DNA from: Anaerolineaceae bacterium
GTDB taxonomy: Bacteria; Chloroflexota; Anaerolineae; Aggregatilineales; Phototrophicaceae
DNA length: 64,000 bases
NCBI GenBank assembly: GCA_002702065.1
Contig: NZXX01000001.1
Location: forward strand, 372,001-436,000
Direction: 5' to 3'
Part shown: in pieces, positions 1 to 8,288 of the stretch
Layout: each line of letters starts with the position of its first letter
Position numbering within the stretch: position 1 is the stretch's first letter
The notes under the pieces: generated by a model
Database searches by the model: none
Seen by the model: only the letters and a program-made list of their open reading frames with translations
Told to the model about the DNA's origin: nothing
Made by a program: the position numbers and the translations under genes

Positions 1-1
1 C

Positions 2-388
2 GCACGACTGGAAGTGTCGCTGTCGCTGGCCCGCATGATTGGCGAGGAGCATCATTTTATCCGCTTACTGCGCCAGACCCGCAGCGACACGGGTACTGCT
101 GTCGCCCGCGAACTGACCCAACTGCGCAACCGACTGTCACGCTCTGTGTCCCAGCAAACGCGTTCAACACTGTCCGGCTGTGCCGATGCCTTCGCCAAGG
201 ACGCGCTGAACGATGGTGTGAGCACGCTTATCCAGATGATTCGGGCGCTGCCACCATCGGCATACTATGATGATCTGTCGCTTAAGCTGCTGCATAGATG
301 TGCAGACGGTATGGAGACTTATAAAACGGAGCGCATGGAATATCTGATTCTGGCGCTGCATGTGCTGCACACGGGTGTGCGAGGATAA
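2..388 (+). CDS. Hypothetical protein, C-terminal part (5' truncated)
   Basis: The reading frame is open to the left edge, so this is probably the C-terminal part of a longer protein; a GTG at 14 is the first internal start candidate but no ribosome binding site can be judged. The visible ~128 residues look all alpha-helical and rich in Leu, Arg and Ala, with no recognisable catalytic motif, signal peptide or membrane segment. I do not recognise the family. The gene converges on the minus-strand redoxin gene, with a hairpin between the two stop codons. Confidence 0.5.
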   Translation, partial: ARLEVSLSLARMIGEEHHFIRLLRQTRSDTGTAVARELTQLRNRLSRSVSQQTRSTLSGCADAFAKDALNDGVSTLIQMIRALPPSAYYDDLSLKLLHRCADGMETYKTERMEYLILALHVLHTGVRG

Positions 389-417
389 AAAAAAGGGCAT
401 AGCATCGCGCTATGCCC
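387..417 (-). terminator. Intrinsic terminator of the redoxin gene
   Basis: A perfect 9-bp inverted repeat (395-403 with 409-417, 5-nt loop) is followed, read on the minus strand, by a run of eight T (complement of the A-run at 387-394). It lies just past the stop codon of the minus-strand gene at 436-978. On the plus strand the downstream side is not T-rich, so it acts mainly on the minus strand. Confidence 0.8.
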
Positions 418-435
418 TGATATGACACCATTTTA

Positions 436-978
436 TCAGGCTGTTTGTTTCCACTTGATAGTGCAGCCTTTTGGTTCGGTGGTGGTCACTGCGGGTGTGT
501 TGCCCGCCAGCACAGCGTCGATCGCATCGCGGAACCACGCGTTCTGAACGCCGTCGGGGTCATCATGGTTGTCGTCTGGCGCACCGTGATATTGCAGAAC
601 GCCATTCTTGTCGAACAGAAAAATTTCCGGTGTCCGTTCTGCGCCAAACGCGCGCGCGGTTTCCTGAGTCTCGTCGTGCAGGTAGGGGAAGTTGAATCCC
701 TGTTCCTGCGCACGCTGCTGCATGGCTTCGTAACTGTCACCAGGATGCGATTCGGCGTTATTGGCATTGATTGCCAGAACCTGAACGCCTTTGTCCGAAT
801 AATCTGCCTGAGCCTGAATAAAGCGGCCTTCCCACGCCTGGGCATAGGGGCAGTGGTTGCAGGTGAAGATGACGGCCACGGCGTTTTTGTCGCTGTAATC
901 AGCCAGCGCATGGGTTTGACCGTCGGTCCCTTTCAAGCTAAAAGCAATTGCAGAGTCACCGGGTTTTAGGTTTGCCAC
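436..978 (-). CDS. Thioredoxin-fold (AhpC/TSA-type) redoxin
   Basis: This 180-residue protein has the peroxiredoxin/thioredoxin fold of the AhpC/TSA-redoxin group and is probably a cytoplasmic thiol oxidoreductase. A CxxC motif (Cys40-Asn-His-Cys43, followed by Pro-Tyr-Ala) sits after the first beta strand, a cis-Pro candidate occurs in the 'ERTPEIFLF' segment, and the C-terminus carries the 'GCTIKWK' ending common in this subgroup. There is no signal peptide. The stop is followed by a strong hairpin with a T-run. The next gene in the same direction also has a thioredoxin-like fold. The natural substrate cannot be told from sequence; peroxidase activity is possible but not shown. Confidence 0.85.
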   Translation of the reverse strand: MANLKPGDSAIAFSLKGTDGQTHALADYSDKNAVAVIFTCNHCPYAQAWEGRFIQAQADYSDKGVQVLAINANNAESHPGDSYEAMQQRAQEQGFNFPYLHDETQETARAFGAERTPEIFLFDKNGVLQYHGAPDDNHDDPDGVQNAWFRDAIDAVLAGNTPAVTTTEPKGCTIKWKQTA

Positions 979-1048
979 GTCTTATCCTCCTTATATGATT
1001 TTATTTTTGAATATCCGGTCAGACGGCTGATGCAGCGCCTTTGCGGTG

Positions 1049-1369
1049 TTATACAATGGTGAAGTGCTGCTGAAGGGCATGACGAATCATGTCAACAGAG
1101 GGTAAGGGCGAGATTCGCCCATTCTCTAACCGGTAGGCACGGCATGTCAGGCTGTAGTAGGCATTGTCCGGTGGAGGAACAATATCTTTGCCGTTGATCA
1201 AAATCGTCGGGGAACCGACAAAACGGAGTTGCTGCGCCTGGGCCTCGGTTTCAACCTTGATGATCTCAATGTTGACGTTGACACCGACTTCAGCCATAAC
1301 GGTTTTGAGCCGGTCCAGTGCGTCGTCATGCGATGGGCAGTCTTCATAGTACAGGAACTGAATGGACAT
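1049..1369 (-). CDS. DF-family (seleno)protein homologue, cysteine form
   Basis: This 106-residue protein matches the small thioredoxin-like family annotated as 'DF family (seleno)protein'. It shows an N-terminal beta strand ending in Asp-Cys11-Pro, where some relatives carry selenocysteine, then a helix, a second strand, a 'GSPTILINGKDI' segment with the cis-Pro region, and a short 'LTCRAYR' strand. Its biochemical role is not established in general; a redox or metal-handling role is inferred from the fold. It sits 70 nt upstream of the redoxin gene in the same direction and may share its transcript. The Cys codon means no SECIS element is needed here. Confidence 0.7.
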   Translation of the reverse strand: MSIQFLYYEDCPSHDDALDRLKTVMAEVGVNVNIEIIKVETEAQAQQLRFVGSPTILINGKDIVPPPDNAYYSLTCRAYRLENGRISPLPSVDMIRHALQQHFTIV

Positions 1370-1497
1370 GGGCTGCTCCTGATCGTAGACCTATAGTCAC
1401 AAAGATACTGTACTTGGTACCATTCTTCAAGTTTCTCAAGTAGCTACGTTTGGTTTCTAGGTTAGAATATGATGAGCGATTTATTATGGAGGGTGTA

Positions 1498-1878
1498 ATG
1501 CCTGCAAACGTGTATTGGCTGGATGAACCTGATATTATGATCGCAGATTATACCGGCGACCTGACCCGTGAGGACGTGGAAGGCGCTATGGAAAAATGTC
1601 TGGCGGCTTTAGAAAACACAAATTGCAGCTTTGTGGTGGATACCACCCAGGTTCAGACGCTGCCGAAAGACATCTTTCGTATTGGTCCGCTGTTATCACT
1701 TGTCAATCATCCGCAGCGCGGTTGGCTGATCTTTGTGGGGCAGCAGAATGTCATGCTCAAGTTTGCGGTGCAGGTGATTGTGCGTCACAAATTCCGCTTT
1801 ATGGAATCGCGGGATGAGGCTGTGGCTTTGCTACGGAGTATGTCTGGTGGGCAGGATGGCAGCGCCGAGACCGGTTGA
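1498..1878 (+). CDS. STAS/SpoIIAA-like protein, copy 1
   Basis: A 126-residue single-domain protein with alternating beta strands and helices resembling the STAS/SpoIIAA-like fold ('MIADYTGDLTREDVEGAM', then 'FVVDTTQVQ', then 'GWLIFVG'). Start ATG 1498 is chosen because GGAGGG lies four bases upstream and because the downstream paralogue also begins Met-Pro-Ala; a TTG 48 nt earlier is open but unsupported. No phosphorylatable Ser/Thr of the anti-sigma antagonist type can be assigned. No signal peptide or membrane segment is visible. It forms a tandem pair with the gene at 2001. The specific function is unknown. Confidence 0.6.
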   Translation: MPANVYWLDEPDIMIADYTGDLTREDVEGAMEKCLAALENTNCSFVVDTTQVQTLPKDIFRIGPLLSLVNHPQRGWLIFVGQQNVMLKFAVQVIVRHKFRFMESRDEAVALLRSMSGGQDGSAETG

Positions 1879-2000
1879 TTGGGCGTGGTTTCGTAATAAA
1901 TGGCCTGTTCATGAAATATTCATGGCATCTTATGGCCTGTAGTAACTGCTTTCTCCTAAAATAGTTCCAAATAATAAGCCAATGAGAAAGCCGAATAGCA

Positions 2001-2378
2001 ATGCCTGCAACTGTTGAGTGTTTACCCGACGCACCAATTGTGATCTTGAAATTTTCGGATGTGGTGTCCAGGAAAGACGTGACGGACACTTATCTCAAGG
2101 GGCTGGAATCCGCTCTGCGCAGCCATCGTACATTCTACTGGGTCGTTGATATTCTGGATGCACCGACATCTTATCTCATGGTGGTAGCGACGCTTCAGGA
2201 AATTTTGCAGGGGCTTGTTGGCGCGCCGATTATGCCAAGTATGCAGATTGGCTGTGCGGGTTTGCCGGTGATGTGTGCGGCTTTTAATACGAAGATACCG
2301 TCGGCAGACGTGTTCTTTTCTCGCCAGGAAGCGATGCATTTTGCTCAGGCTCGGTTTGCAGAGCATGCACTGACCTGA
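2001..2378 (+). CDS. STAS/SpoIIAA-like protein, copy 2
   Basis: A 125-residue protein of the same size and layout as the product of the gene at 1498: a Met-Pro-Ala start, an early strand ('PIVILKFSDVVSRKDVTD'), a central 'FYWVVDILD' strand and a C-terminal helix following 'FFSRQEAMHFA'. Similarity between the copies is weak at residue level, so the duplication is old. It is separated from copy 1 by 122 nt, so it may have its own promoter, and it is followed by a clean intrinsic terminator. The role is unknown; a scaffold or regulatory role in signalling would fit the fold but is inference. Confidence 0.55.
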   Translation: MPATVECLPDAPIVILKFSDVVSRKDVTDTYLKGLESALRSHRTFYWVVDILDAPTSYLMVVATLQEILQGLVGAPIMPSMQIGCAGLPVMCAAFNTKIPSADVFFSRQEAMHFAQARFAEHALT

Positions 2379-2401
2379 TTTGGTGATTACCTAACGATCA
2401 G

Positions 2402-2434
2402 AACCCTGCTTGACGGTAAGCAGGGTTTTTATTT
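2402..2434 (+). terminator. Intrinsic terminator after the STAS-like pair
   Basis: A perfect 10-bp stem (2402-2411 with 2418-2427) with a 6-nt loop is followed by a T-rich tract (2428-2434). It begins 24 nt after the stop codon of the gene at 2001. Confidence 0.9.
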
Positions 2435-2437
2435 ATG

Positions 2438-2481
2438 AATTTCGTTACGAAATTTGTTTCGCGTTACAGCACGGTTATAAT
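2438..2481 (+). promoter_or_regulatory. Promoter with palindromic operator for the 2544 gene
   Basis: A -35-like TTGTTT (2454-2459) and a perfect TATAAT (2476-2481) are spaced by 16 bp. A perfect 8+1+8 palindrome (AATTTCGT at 2438-2445, ACGAAATT at 2447-2454) touches the -35 box. This arrangement suggests a dimeric repressor or activator site. The expected transcription start is near 2488, about 55 nt before the ATG at 2544. Confidence 0.6.
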
Positions 2482-2543
2482 CAGTCATATTTCTGAACAA
2501 TTGTAATAATACGAACTGTGGGTGGGGCAAAGGGATAGCAGAC

Positions 2544-3260
2544 ATGCGAAGTGATTTGATAGCTGCGGGGATGGTTCGGTCATGGCTCCAGGTTCATGCG
2601 CCACATATGCTGAACGGCTGGAACTTTGAAATGACAGAGGAGATTAGTGGTTTTGTAGGCCGTATCAAGTCGATTCTGGACGATATTGATGCGCAATTTG
2701 TCACGCAGGCGGCGCTGCCCCGGACAGCGCTGGCCTACTGGAATCTGGAAGATGTCGCCGTTCTGGGTGGTGGCACGCCCAGCCCGTTGGCGCCGGAGCC
2801 GGATCAGGTTCGCTACTACACCGACATCAACCCGGTGGTCGTTGATGAGGTGGCGCAGCTTGGCTACGAGACGCGGACAGTCGACATCCGCAATCCGGAT
2901 GATCTCAACACCTTATCCGGTGCCAGAGCGGCGCTGGCAATCGGCCTGTTTCACTTTCTCGATGAAGATGCCGGGCGGCAGGCGTTGCAGAACTTGTACG
3001 ATACCGGGTTTGAACAGGTTGTCTTTAACAACATGAACCGAAATGTCTCGCATGATCTGGTCGAGAACTGGGCCAAGTTAGGTTACGTGTTGCATCGCCG
3101 CGAACCGGATGAAGTGCAGGCCCTGATGCCGGCTGGCTGGCAGATGGATGAAGCGATTAAGGTCTCTGACTTTTTGAAGCACAATCCCGACCTGGGCCAA
3201 AGGTTATCAGAAACCGCGACGTCAGATTTGCATTACGTGTATCTGCTCTCGCGCGTCTAG
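2544..3260 (+). CDS. Class I SAM-dependent methyltransferase-like protein
   Basis: This 238-residue protein has a Rossmann-like layout reminiscent of class I methyltransferases: a 'VAVLGGGTPSPL' glycine-rich loop near residues 72-83, an acidic strand end 'YYTDINPVVVDE' where the SAM ribose is normally held, 'TRTVDIRN', and a strand 'AALAIGLFHFLD' in the motif-IV position. The N-terminal ~60 residues are helical. The glycine-rich loop is unusual for the family, so activity and substrate are uncertain. The gene has its own promoter with a palindromic operator and stands alone between the STAS-like pair and a membrane protein gene. Confidence 0.5.
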   Translation: MRSDLIAAGMVRSWLQVHAPHMLNGWNFEMTEEISGFVGRIKSILDDIDAQFVTQAALPRTALAYWNLEDVAVLGGGTPSPLAPEPDQVRYYTDINPVVVDEVAQLGYETRTVDIRNPDDLNTLSGARAALAIGLFHFLDEDAGRQALQNLYDTGFEQVVFNNMNRNVSHDLVENWAKLGYVLHRREPDEVQALMPAGWQMDEAIKVSDFLKHNPDLGQRLSETATSDLHYVYLLSRV

Positions 3261-3293
3261 AAGTTTTCCTACAACTGCGTTTGCGTGTGGATG

Positions 3294-3317
3294 ATGAAAT
3301 ATTTGAAGATATTTCAT
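3294..3317. repeat. AT-rich perfect inverted repeat
   Basis: ATGAAATAT (3294-3302) and ATATTTCAT (3309-3317) form a 9-bp inverted repeat with a 6-nt centre in the 165-nt gap between genes. No T-run follows, so an intrinsic terminator is less likely than an operator upstream of the gene at 3426. No other structure is clear in this gap. Confidence 0.5.
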
Positions 3318-3425
3318 GTCTATTCGATTGCGCTTTTTAACACCTGACATGCCTTCTGGAAACCTATAGCCGATTGCTGCGTATATATGGGCAGGACTTA
3401 AGGCACAGCGCAGGATTCTTGGCTG

Positions 3426-3785
3426 ATGAAGACGTGGAAAAATTTTTGGGGCAGTGCAGCGATTACCGTTATCTGGGGTGGTTATCTCCTCGGACTTGAG
3501 ATGTTCCGGTACACGAACTTCATGTTCTGGGCTTTTACCGGTGGTCTGGTGCTGGCGTTTATCCTGACGTATCAGGTGCTGCGGGTGCTGCAATATGTCC
3601 CGGATGTGCTGGAAAAGCAGGAGACTGTTCAACGCCGGCAGCAGCGGGTGGACGCGTTGCTGAACCGGCTCGGTGATGACGAGCTGGAACTGCTGCGCAA
3701 CCGGCTGGTGGATGATGACGGGCGTACCGTAGAGTCGCTGGGTGATTTGCTGGAAGAAGATTGGGGCAAGCGTAAAAACCGCTAA
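3426..3785 (+). CDS. Small membrane protein with acidic cytoplasmic tail
   Basis: A 119-residue protein with two predicted transmembrane helices (about residues 8-26 and 31-54) followed by a hydrophilic helical tail rich in Glu, Gln, Arg and Asp. The tail carries a segment 'RRQQRVDALLNRLGDDELELLRNRL', so a cytoplasmic helical or short coiled-coil domain is likely. AGGA lies about nine bases before the ATG. I recognise no family. It is followed after 52 nt by the VOC protein gene in the same direction. Confidence 0.55.
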   Translation: MKTWKNFWGSAAITVIWGGYLLGLEMFRYTNFMFWAFTGGLVLAFILTYQVLRVLQYVPDVLEKQETVQRRQQRVDALLNRLGDDELELLRNRLVDDDGRTVESLGDLLEEDWGKRKNR

Positions 3786-3837
3786 TTGGGTAAAACAGAA
3801 AGCGCATCGCACCTTTTTTGCACAGGAGTTTTACCCC

Positions 3838-4332
3838 ATGCCTTTTTTGAGTTATTTCCATTTCAGCTTTACCGTGTCCGACATCGAGCGCTCAGTCGCT
3901 TTTTACCGCGACATCATGGGCCTGAAGCTGGTGCACCGGATGGTGCATGACCAGTCCTACACCAGTACACAGATTGGCTTCGCGAATGCGCTGCTGAAGG
4001 TGGCGCTTTTTAACCTGCCGGATATGCCGCAAGGGTCATCGCCATCGGGGCACATTCTGGAACTGATCGAATATGCCAACCCGCGTGGCGAACCAACCGA
4101 CACCACAACCAACCGACCCGGCGCTGCGCATCTGGCCTTGCAGGTGGATGACATTCATGCGGAGTATGAACGGTTGAAAGCGGCTGGCGTGCGGATGAAG
4201 TCCGACGGGCCGGTCAAGGTCACGCATGGACGGCATACCGGCGGCTGGACGTGCTACATGCTGGACCCGGACAATATTACGTTGGAAATGGTTCAGCTCC
4301 CCGTGCCCTTTGAACCGGACGATCTGGATTAA
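3838..4332 (+). CDS. VOC-family (glyoxalase-like) protein
   Basis: A 164-residue protein of the vicinal oxygen chelate superfamily with two beta-alpha-beta-beta-beta repeats. The first half has 'HFSFTVSDIERSVAFYRDIMGL' split by His8, a usual metal-ligand position; the second half has 'AAHLALQVDDIHAEYERLKAAG' and ends with 'YMLDPDNITLEMVQ', whose Glu is the usual last ligand. The start at 3838 is supported by AGGAG at 3824-3828. The size fits lactoylglutathione lyase-like or dioxygenase-like single proteins, but the substrate cannot be assigned. A two-part hairpin with a T-run lies just past the stop. Confidence 0.8.
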   Translation: MPFLSYFHFSFTVSDIERSVAFYRDIMGLKLVHRMVHDQSYTSTQIGFANALLKVALFNLPDMPQGSSPSGHILELIEYANPRGEPTDTTTNRPGAAHLALQVDDIHAEYERLKAAGVRMKSDGPVKVTHGRHTGGWTCYMLDPDNITLEMVQLPVPFEPDDLD

Positions 4333-4343
4333 GTTGCCATCAT

Positions 4344-4388
4344 AGCAGGGTTCTGGCCAGTAGGTCGGCGGTCAGTGCCCTGCTTTTT
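4344..4388 (+). terminator. Intrinsic terminator of the VOC gene
   Basis: AGCAGGG (4344-4350) pairs with CCCTGCT (4378-4384). Inside it, CTGGCC and GGTCAG form a further 6-bp helix with one G-U pair. A T-run follows at 4384-4388. The element overlaps the 3' end of the convergent glycosyltransferase gene. Confidence 0.6.
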
Positions 4389-5520
4389 CCCGCCCGGCGG
4401 CCCGTTGATAAAATTCCAGATACATCCGTGCGGTGCGGTCCCACGAAAATTCGCTGGCGCGCTGGTAACCAAGCTGCTGTAAACGACTGTGTTCCTGCGG
4501 GTCGCACAGCACAGTGGTCAGGTTGCGGGCAAACGCGTCGACATCTTCCACATCGCACAGCAGCCCCGCATCCCCAACCACCTCCGGGATTGACCCGCGA
4601 TCCGACGCAATCACCGGTGTGCCACACGACATCGCTTCGAGAATCGGAAAACCAAATCCTTCAATCCATGACGGAAAGGCCAGCGCCCGCGCCATCGTGT
4701 ACAGCGCCTTGAGTTCCTCATTGGACGGGCGCACCAGCAGGCGGGCGTACCCTGCATCAACGGCTTGCTGCACGGCATCTGGCGGGGTGGGGATGCGCGA
4801 GAAGAAGACAATCTGATGCCGTTCGAGGATGTAGGCGGGCAGGTTCTTCCACGCGTCGACCAGCACCGCCGGGTTCTTCAATCCATCAGCGATGACGAAT
4901 GGCTTGTGCAGGCGAAACTTTGTGCGAACGTCGTCCAGGGTCGTCTGGTCGACCTCGTAATGGCTGGTGGAGGGCAGGCCGTGCGGGGCAGCCAGCACCC
5001 GTTCCGGGTCAAAATCCAGCACGTTCAGGATTTGCTGGCGCGAATATTCTGATACGGTGACGATGAGATCGGCCTGATTCACCGTGCGCGAAGAACACAG
5101 GTGCAGGTAGGTCATCATGCCGAGCACCTTAAGCTTCTTGGGATGCCCGCGAATAATTTCCCGCAGCGGCAGAATGTTGATCTGGTCGTGCAGGGTAATC
5201 ACGGTGCGGACACCAGCCGGTGCAAAGCCATAATTCGCCGGGAAATGGACGACATCCAGGTCATCGGCGGCCATCGATTGGCGGAGTTTGATCAGGTCAT
5301 TATGCACGCTGGAAAAGCGGCGTTCGTAGGGCAGGTAACGGACGGTGACGTTAGCGGGCAGTTGGTCGAGTTCAAAGGTATTTTTTCGATCCGCATACAG
5401 GTAAAAATCAATTTCCGGCGCTGCATCAATCATGGCGGGAATCAATTCCGCAACAAATGTGTGGACTCCGCCCATCAGGCCATGTGACAGATAACGCGCA
5501 TCAATTCCAACTCGCATTGG
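4372..5520 (-). CDS. Glycosyltransferase family 4 protein
   Basis: A GT-B glycosyltransferase of family GT4 (about 382 residues), which would move a sugar from a nucleotide-sugar donor to an acceptor in the cytoplasm or at the inner membrane face. The N-terminus 'MRVGIDARYL' followed by a Gly-rich loop, a central 'VITLHDQIN', and the C-terminal 'EGFGFPILEAMSCGTPVI' donor-binding (E-x7-E) motif are all present. The start at 5520 is preferred because the family usually begins with this strand and GGAGAG lies 10 nt upstream; an ATG at 5535 would add five residues. Donor and acceptor are unknown. It is not in an obvious polysaccharide cluster. Confidence 0.85.
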   Translation of the reverse strand, partial: PMRVGIDARYLSHGLMGGVHTFVAELIPAMIDAAPEIDFYLYADRKNTFELDQLPANVTVRYLPYERRFSSVHNDLIKLRQSMAADDLDVVHFPANYGFAPAGVRTVITLHDQINILPLREIIRGHPKKLKVLGMMTYLHLCSSRTVNQADLIVTVSEYSRQQILNVLDFDPERVLAAPHGLPSTSHYEVDQTTLDDVRTKFRLHKPFVIADGLKNPAVLVDAWKNLPAYILERHQIVFFSRIPTPPDAVQQAVDAGYARLLVRPSNEELKALYTMARALAFPSWIEGFGFPILEAMSCGTPVIASDRGSIPEVVGDAGLLCDVEDVDAFARNLTTVLCDPQEHSRLQQLGYQRASEFSWDRTARMYLEFYQRAAGREKAGH

Positions 5521-5631
5521 TTCTGAACTCTCCATTGCACCTGTGCCGTTTATGTTCGTTATTGTGCGTTAGTAACGTTACAACGGGCTAACAAAGATTC
5601 GGTGTGCTGCCGTAAGTTCCCGGCAACTGCC

Positions 5632-6375
5632 TTAATCCATGCGGATGCCGCCGTTCACGTCGAGCGTTGCGCCGGTGATATAGCCCGCGTGGTCCGAGGC
5701 GAGAAACACAGCCGCGCCTGCATAGTCCTGCGGCATGCCCAGGCGTTCCAGCGGTACGGTCTGCCGCATGGTTTCCAGAATAGCCGGGTCATTCCAGTCC
5801 GCGGTCAGGTCAGTATTTGAGGGGCCCGGCGCGATCGTGTTCACCGTGCCATATGGAGCCAGGTATTTGGCGAACGATTTGGTGACGGAAAACAACGCTG
5901 CTTTGGTGGCGGCGTAAACCGAAATCTGGGCTGTGCCACCGGTTTTGCCGCCGACGGAACTGATATTAATGATGCGTCCGGTCTGGTGCTGGCGCATGTG
6001 CCGGGCAGCCGCCTGTGATAAGAAATACGGCCCGCGCAGGTTAATGGCGATGAGCGTATCGAAAAAGGCCTGATCAACCGCGTCAATCGGTACAATCGGG
6101 CAGATGGCGGCGTTATTCACCAGAATATCAACCTGTCCGGCTTCGCTGATGGCGCTGGCAGTCAACTGCTGGCAGCTAGCCACGTCTGCGACATCGACGT
6201 GCAGGGCTAATGCGTTGCTGCCCATAGCGGCAGCGGCGGCCTGGGCGGCTTGCAGGTTGATGTCGGCGATGATGACACGTGCGCCGGAGGCGGCCATCTG
6301 CCGGGCTATTTCGTGTCCGATGCCACGTGCTGCCCCGGTGATCACGGCAGTTTTGCCATCGAGTCGAATGTCCAT
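5632..6375 (-). CDS. SDR-family NAD(P)-dependent oxidoreductase
   Basis: A classical short-chain dehydrogenase/reductase of 247 residues. The cofactor loop TGAARGIG is at residues 13-20, the Asn-Asn-Ala-Ala motif at 87-90, the catalytic Ser at about 139/140, and the Tyr154-xxx-Lys158 pair in 'YAATK'. The C-terminal 'YITGATLDVNGGIRMD' is the usual end of the glucose-dehydrogenase/3-ketoacyl-reductase-like group. It is divergent from the Gfo/Idh/MocA operon starting at 6543, separated by a 167-nt shared intergenic region, which hints at a sugar or polyol substrate; this is inference. Confidence 0.9.
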   Translation of the reverse strand: MDIRLDGKTAVITGAARGIGHEIARQMAASGARVIIADINLQAAQAAAAAMGSNALALHVDVADVASCQQLTASAISEAGQVDILVNNAAICPIVPIDAVDQAFFDTLIAINLRGPYFLSQAAARHMRQHQTGRIINISSVGGKTGGTAQISVYAATKAALFSVTKSFAKYLAPYGTVNTIAPGPSNTDLTADWNDPAILETMRQTVPLERLGMPQDYAGAAVFLASDHAGYITGATLDVNGGIRMD

Positions 6376-6542
6376 AACGAGCTTATTCCTCTGTGAGTCC
6401 GGTCAAACGCGATAAACGGCGAGTATAACCCGTGATGAATGGACTGTGCTGGTTTCTCGCCATGACTAGCCGAGTCTTGGTATCATCGCTACTATAAGAA
6501 CGTTCCTAAAATTCTCTTGTGATGTTTTCTGAGGATCAAACT

Positions 6543-7553
6543 ATGACATTAAAAGTGGCAGTTGTGGGTGTAGGCAACATCGGAAACCGGCATTTGCAGG
6601 TTTATAGCGGGCGCAACGATGTCGAGATTGTCGCGGTGTGCGACATTATTCAGGAAAAGTCGGATCGGGCGGCGGAAAAGTATAGCTGCCAGGGGTTTTA
6701 TTCAGTGCAGGACATGCTCGACAGCGGTGTTGCTATTGACGCAGTCAGCATGGCTACGGCGGGCGTCGAAAACGGCGGCGATCATTATCAGCCGACGATG
6801 GAACTGCTGCGCGCCGGGCTGCCGGTGCTGGGCGAAAAGCCGATTTCCAATGAGATCGACAAGGCCAAAGAGATGGTGGCGCTGGCGAAGGAAAAGAACC
6901 TGCGCTACGGCGTCAACCTGAATCATCGCTTCACCCCGGCGGCGGACCGTGCCAAGGAATGGGTCGATGCCGGGCGGCTGGGTGAACTCAATATGATTGA
7001 TATGACGATGTGGATCAATAATCCCAATGAAACCTCACCACATTTCCATATTCGCGCGCTGCACCCGCACTCCATTGACGTCATGCGCTTCTTCGGTGGC
7101 AACATCAGCAAAGTGCAGGCGTTCTTCAAAAAAGGCAAGGGCCGCGCCATCTGGTCGAACCTTCAGATGAACGTCCTGTTCGAGAACGGCATCATCGGCC
7201 ACCTGCGCGGCAGCTATGACGGCAACTTCGGCAAGGCAGGGACCTATGGGCTGGAGACGCTGGAAGTGGTGGGGTCGGATGGGCGCTTTATTTTACAGGA
7301 TGCCTGTGAACACCTGACCTTCTATCCCCGGTTCGATACGAATGTGGAGACCTTTGACTATCTGGGCGGCATGAAGCACTTCGGCGAAACCTTCGACAGC
7401 CGCATTGGCCGCTGGGTTGAACAGAACCTGGAAGGAGTCGCGCCGGACCAAATCGAAGGCTCTGGCGAGGAAGCCCTGAAAGCCCAGCTGGTCATCGAAG
7501 CTGCCATTAAGTCCTGGGATACGGGCCAGGTTATTGAGGTCGAGAGTATTTAA
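6543..7553 (+). CDS. Gfo/Idh/MocA-family oxidoreductase, copy 1
   Basis: A 336-residue NAD(P)-dependent oxidoreductase of the Gfo/Idh/MocA family, which usually oxidises or epimerises sugars, inositols or their derivatives. The dinucleotide loop GVGNIGNR is at residues 9-16, the Glu-Lys-Pro cofactor/active-site motif at 98-100, and a catalytic-region His occurs in 'ALHPHSIDVMRFF'. ATG 6543 is chosen over ATG 6522 because GAGG lies eight bases upstream and it starts directly at the first beta strand. It is the first gene of a tight three-gene operon with a sulfotransferase (3-nt gap) and a second Gfo/Idh/MocA gene. The two oxidoreductases share a 28-nt identical stretch. Confidence 0.9.
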   Translation: MTLKVAVVGVGNIGNRHLQVYSGRNDVEIVAVCDIIQEKSDRAAEKYSCQGFYSVQDMLDSGVAIDAVSMATAGVENGGDHYQPTMELLRAGLPVLGEKPISNEIDKAKEMVALAKEKNLRYGVNLNHRFTPAADRAKEWVDAGRLGELNMIDMTMWINNPNETSPHFHIRALHPHSIDVMRFFGGNISKVQAFFKKGKGRAIWSNLQMNVLFENGIIGHLRGSYDGNFGKAGTYGLETLEVVGSDGRFILQDACEHLTFYPRFDTNVETFDYLGGMKHFGETFDSRIGRWVEQNLEGVAPDQIEGSGEEALKAQLVIEAAIKSWDTGQVIEVESI

Positions 7554-7556
7554 ACT

Positions 7557-8288
7557 ATGTCGCTGATCACAATTATTGGACGTGGACATTCTGGTACACG
7601 AGCAATTTCGCACACGTTGTACGCCAGCGGCGTTTACATGGGAGATACGCTGAACGCATCTGGCGACCTGCTGCCACCGCAGCCGATGTATGATGCCTGC
7701 CGGGTGGCGGCGCAGTATATCCAGTGGAAGGGCGGGCTGGAATGGGATTTCAGCCAGTTGAACAACATGGACATCCCGCAGGAATTTACCGACCTCATTC
7801 AGACCTTTCTGAAGTCTGTGCTGGGGAATAAAGCCAGCGACAAGGGGTGGAAAATTCCGGAGACGACGCTGGTCTACCCCTGGATTGTGCGTATGTTCCC
7901 CGATGCGAAGTACATCTTCTGGATTCGCAATCCGCGCGATTGTATTCTGGCCCGGCACAAAACTGATGATATGCGCGATTTTGGCATCGACTATCCCGAA
8001 ACGGATGATGAACGCCTGCGCCGCGCCATTAGCTGGAAGTATCAGTATGATCTGGTGAAGGCATTCCCCAAACCGGCCAACTGGCTGGAAGTGCGTTTCG
8101 AGGATTTTGTCCTCAAACAGGAAGAAACCCTGGCGCGGCTGGAAGATTATCTGGAGATACCCCTGGGGCGCATCATCGTCCGGCCCGATGCGGTTGACCG
8201 CTGGAAGCACGACACAGGCGTGAATTACTTTGACTTCTTTGAACCTGCCATGATCGAATATGGCTACGAAATCCCGGAGCGAACCTGA
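7557..8288 (+). CDS. P-loop sulfotransferase-family protein
   Basis: A 243-residue protein of the PAPS-dependent sulfotransferase superfamily. The 5'-phosphosulfate loop appears as GRGHSGTR (residues 8-15) and the 3'-phosphate motif as 'FWIRNPRDCILARH' with RNPRD at 124-128. The C-terminal 'EVRFEDFVLKQEETLARLEDYLEI' is the usual late helix region. No signal peptide is seen, so it should act in the cytoplasm. It lies between two Gfo/Idh/MocA oxidoreductase genes with almost no spacing, so it probably acts on the same carbohydrate-like compound; the acceptor is unknown, and a non-sulfating P-loop function cannot be excluded. Confidence 0.8.
   Translation: MSLITIIGRGHSGTRAISHTLYASGVYMGDTLNASGDLLPPQPMYDACRVAAQYIQWKGGLEWDFSQLNNMDIPQEFTDLIQTFLKSVLGNKASDKGWKIPETTLVYPWIVRMFPDAKYIFWIRNPRDCILARHKTDDMRDFGIDYPETDDERLRRAISWKYQYDLVKAFPKPANWLEVRFEDFVLKQEETLARLEDYLEIPLGRIIVRPDAVDRWKHDTGVNYFDFFEPAMIEYGYEIPERT

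Noticed and set aside
1049..1369. Selenoprotein
   Set aside because: The family can carry selenocysteine, but the key position here is a Cys codon and no in-frame TGA interrupts the gene.
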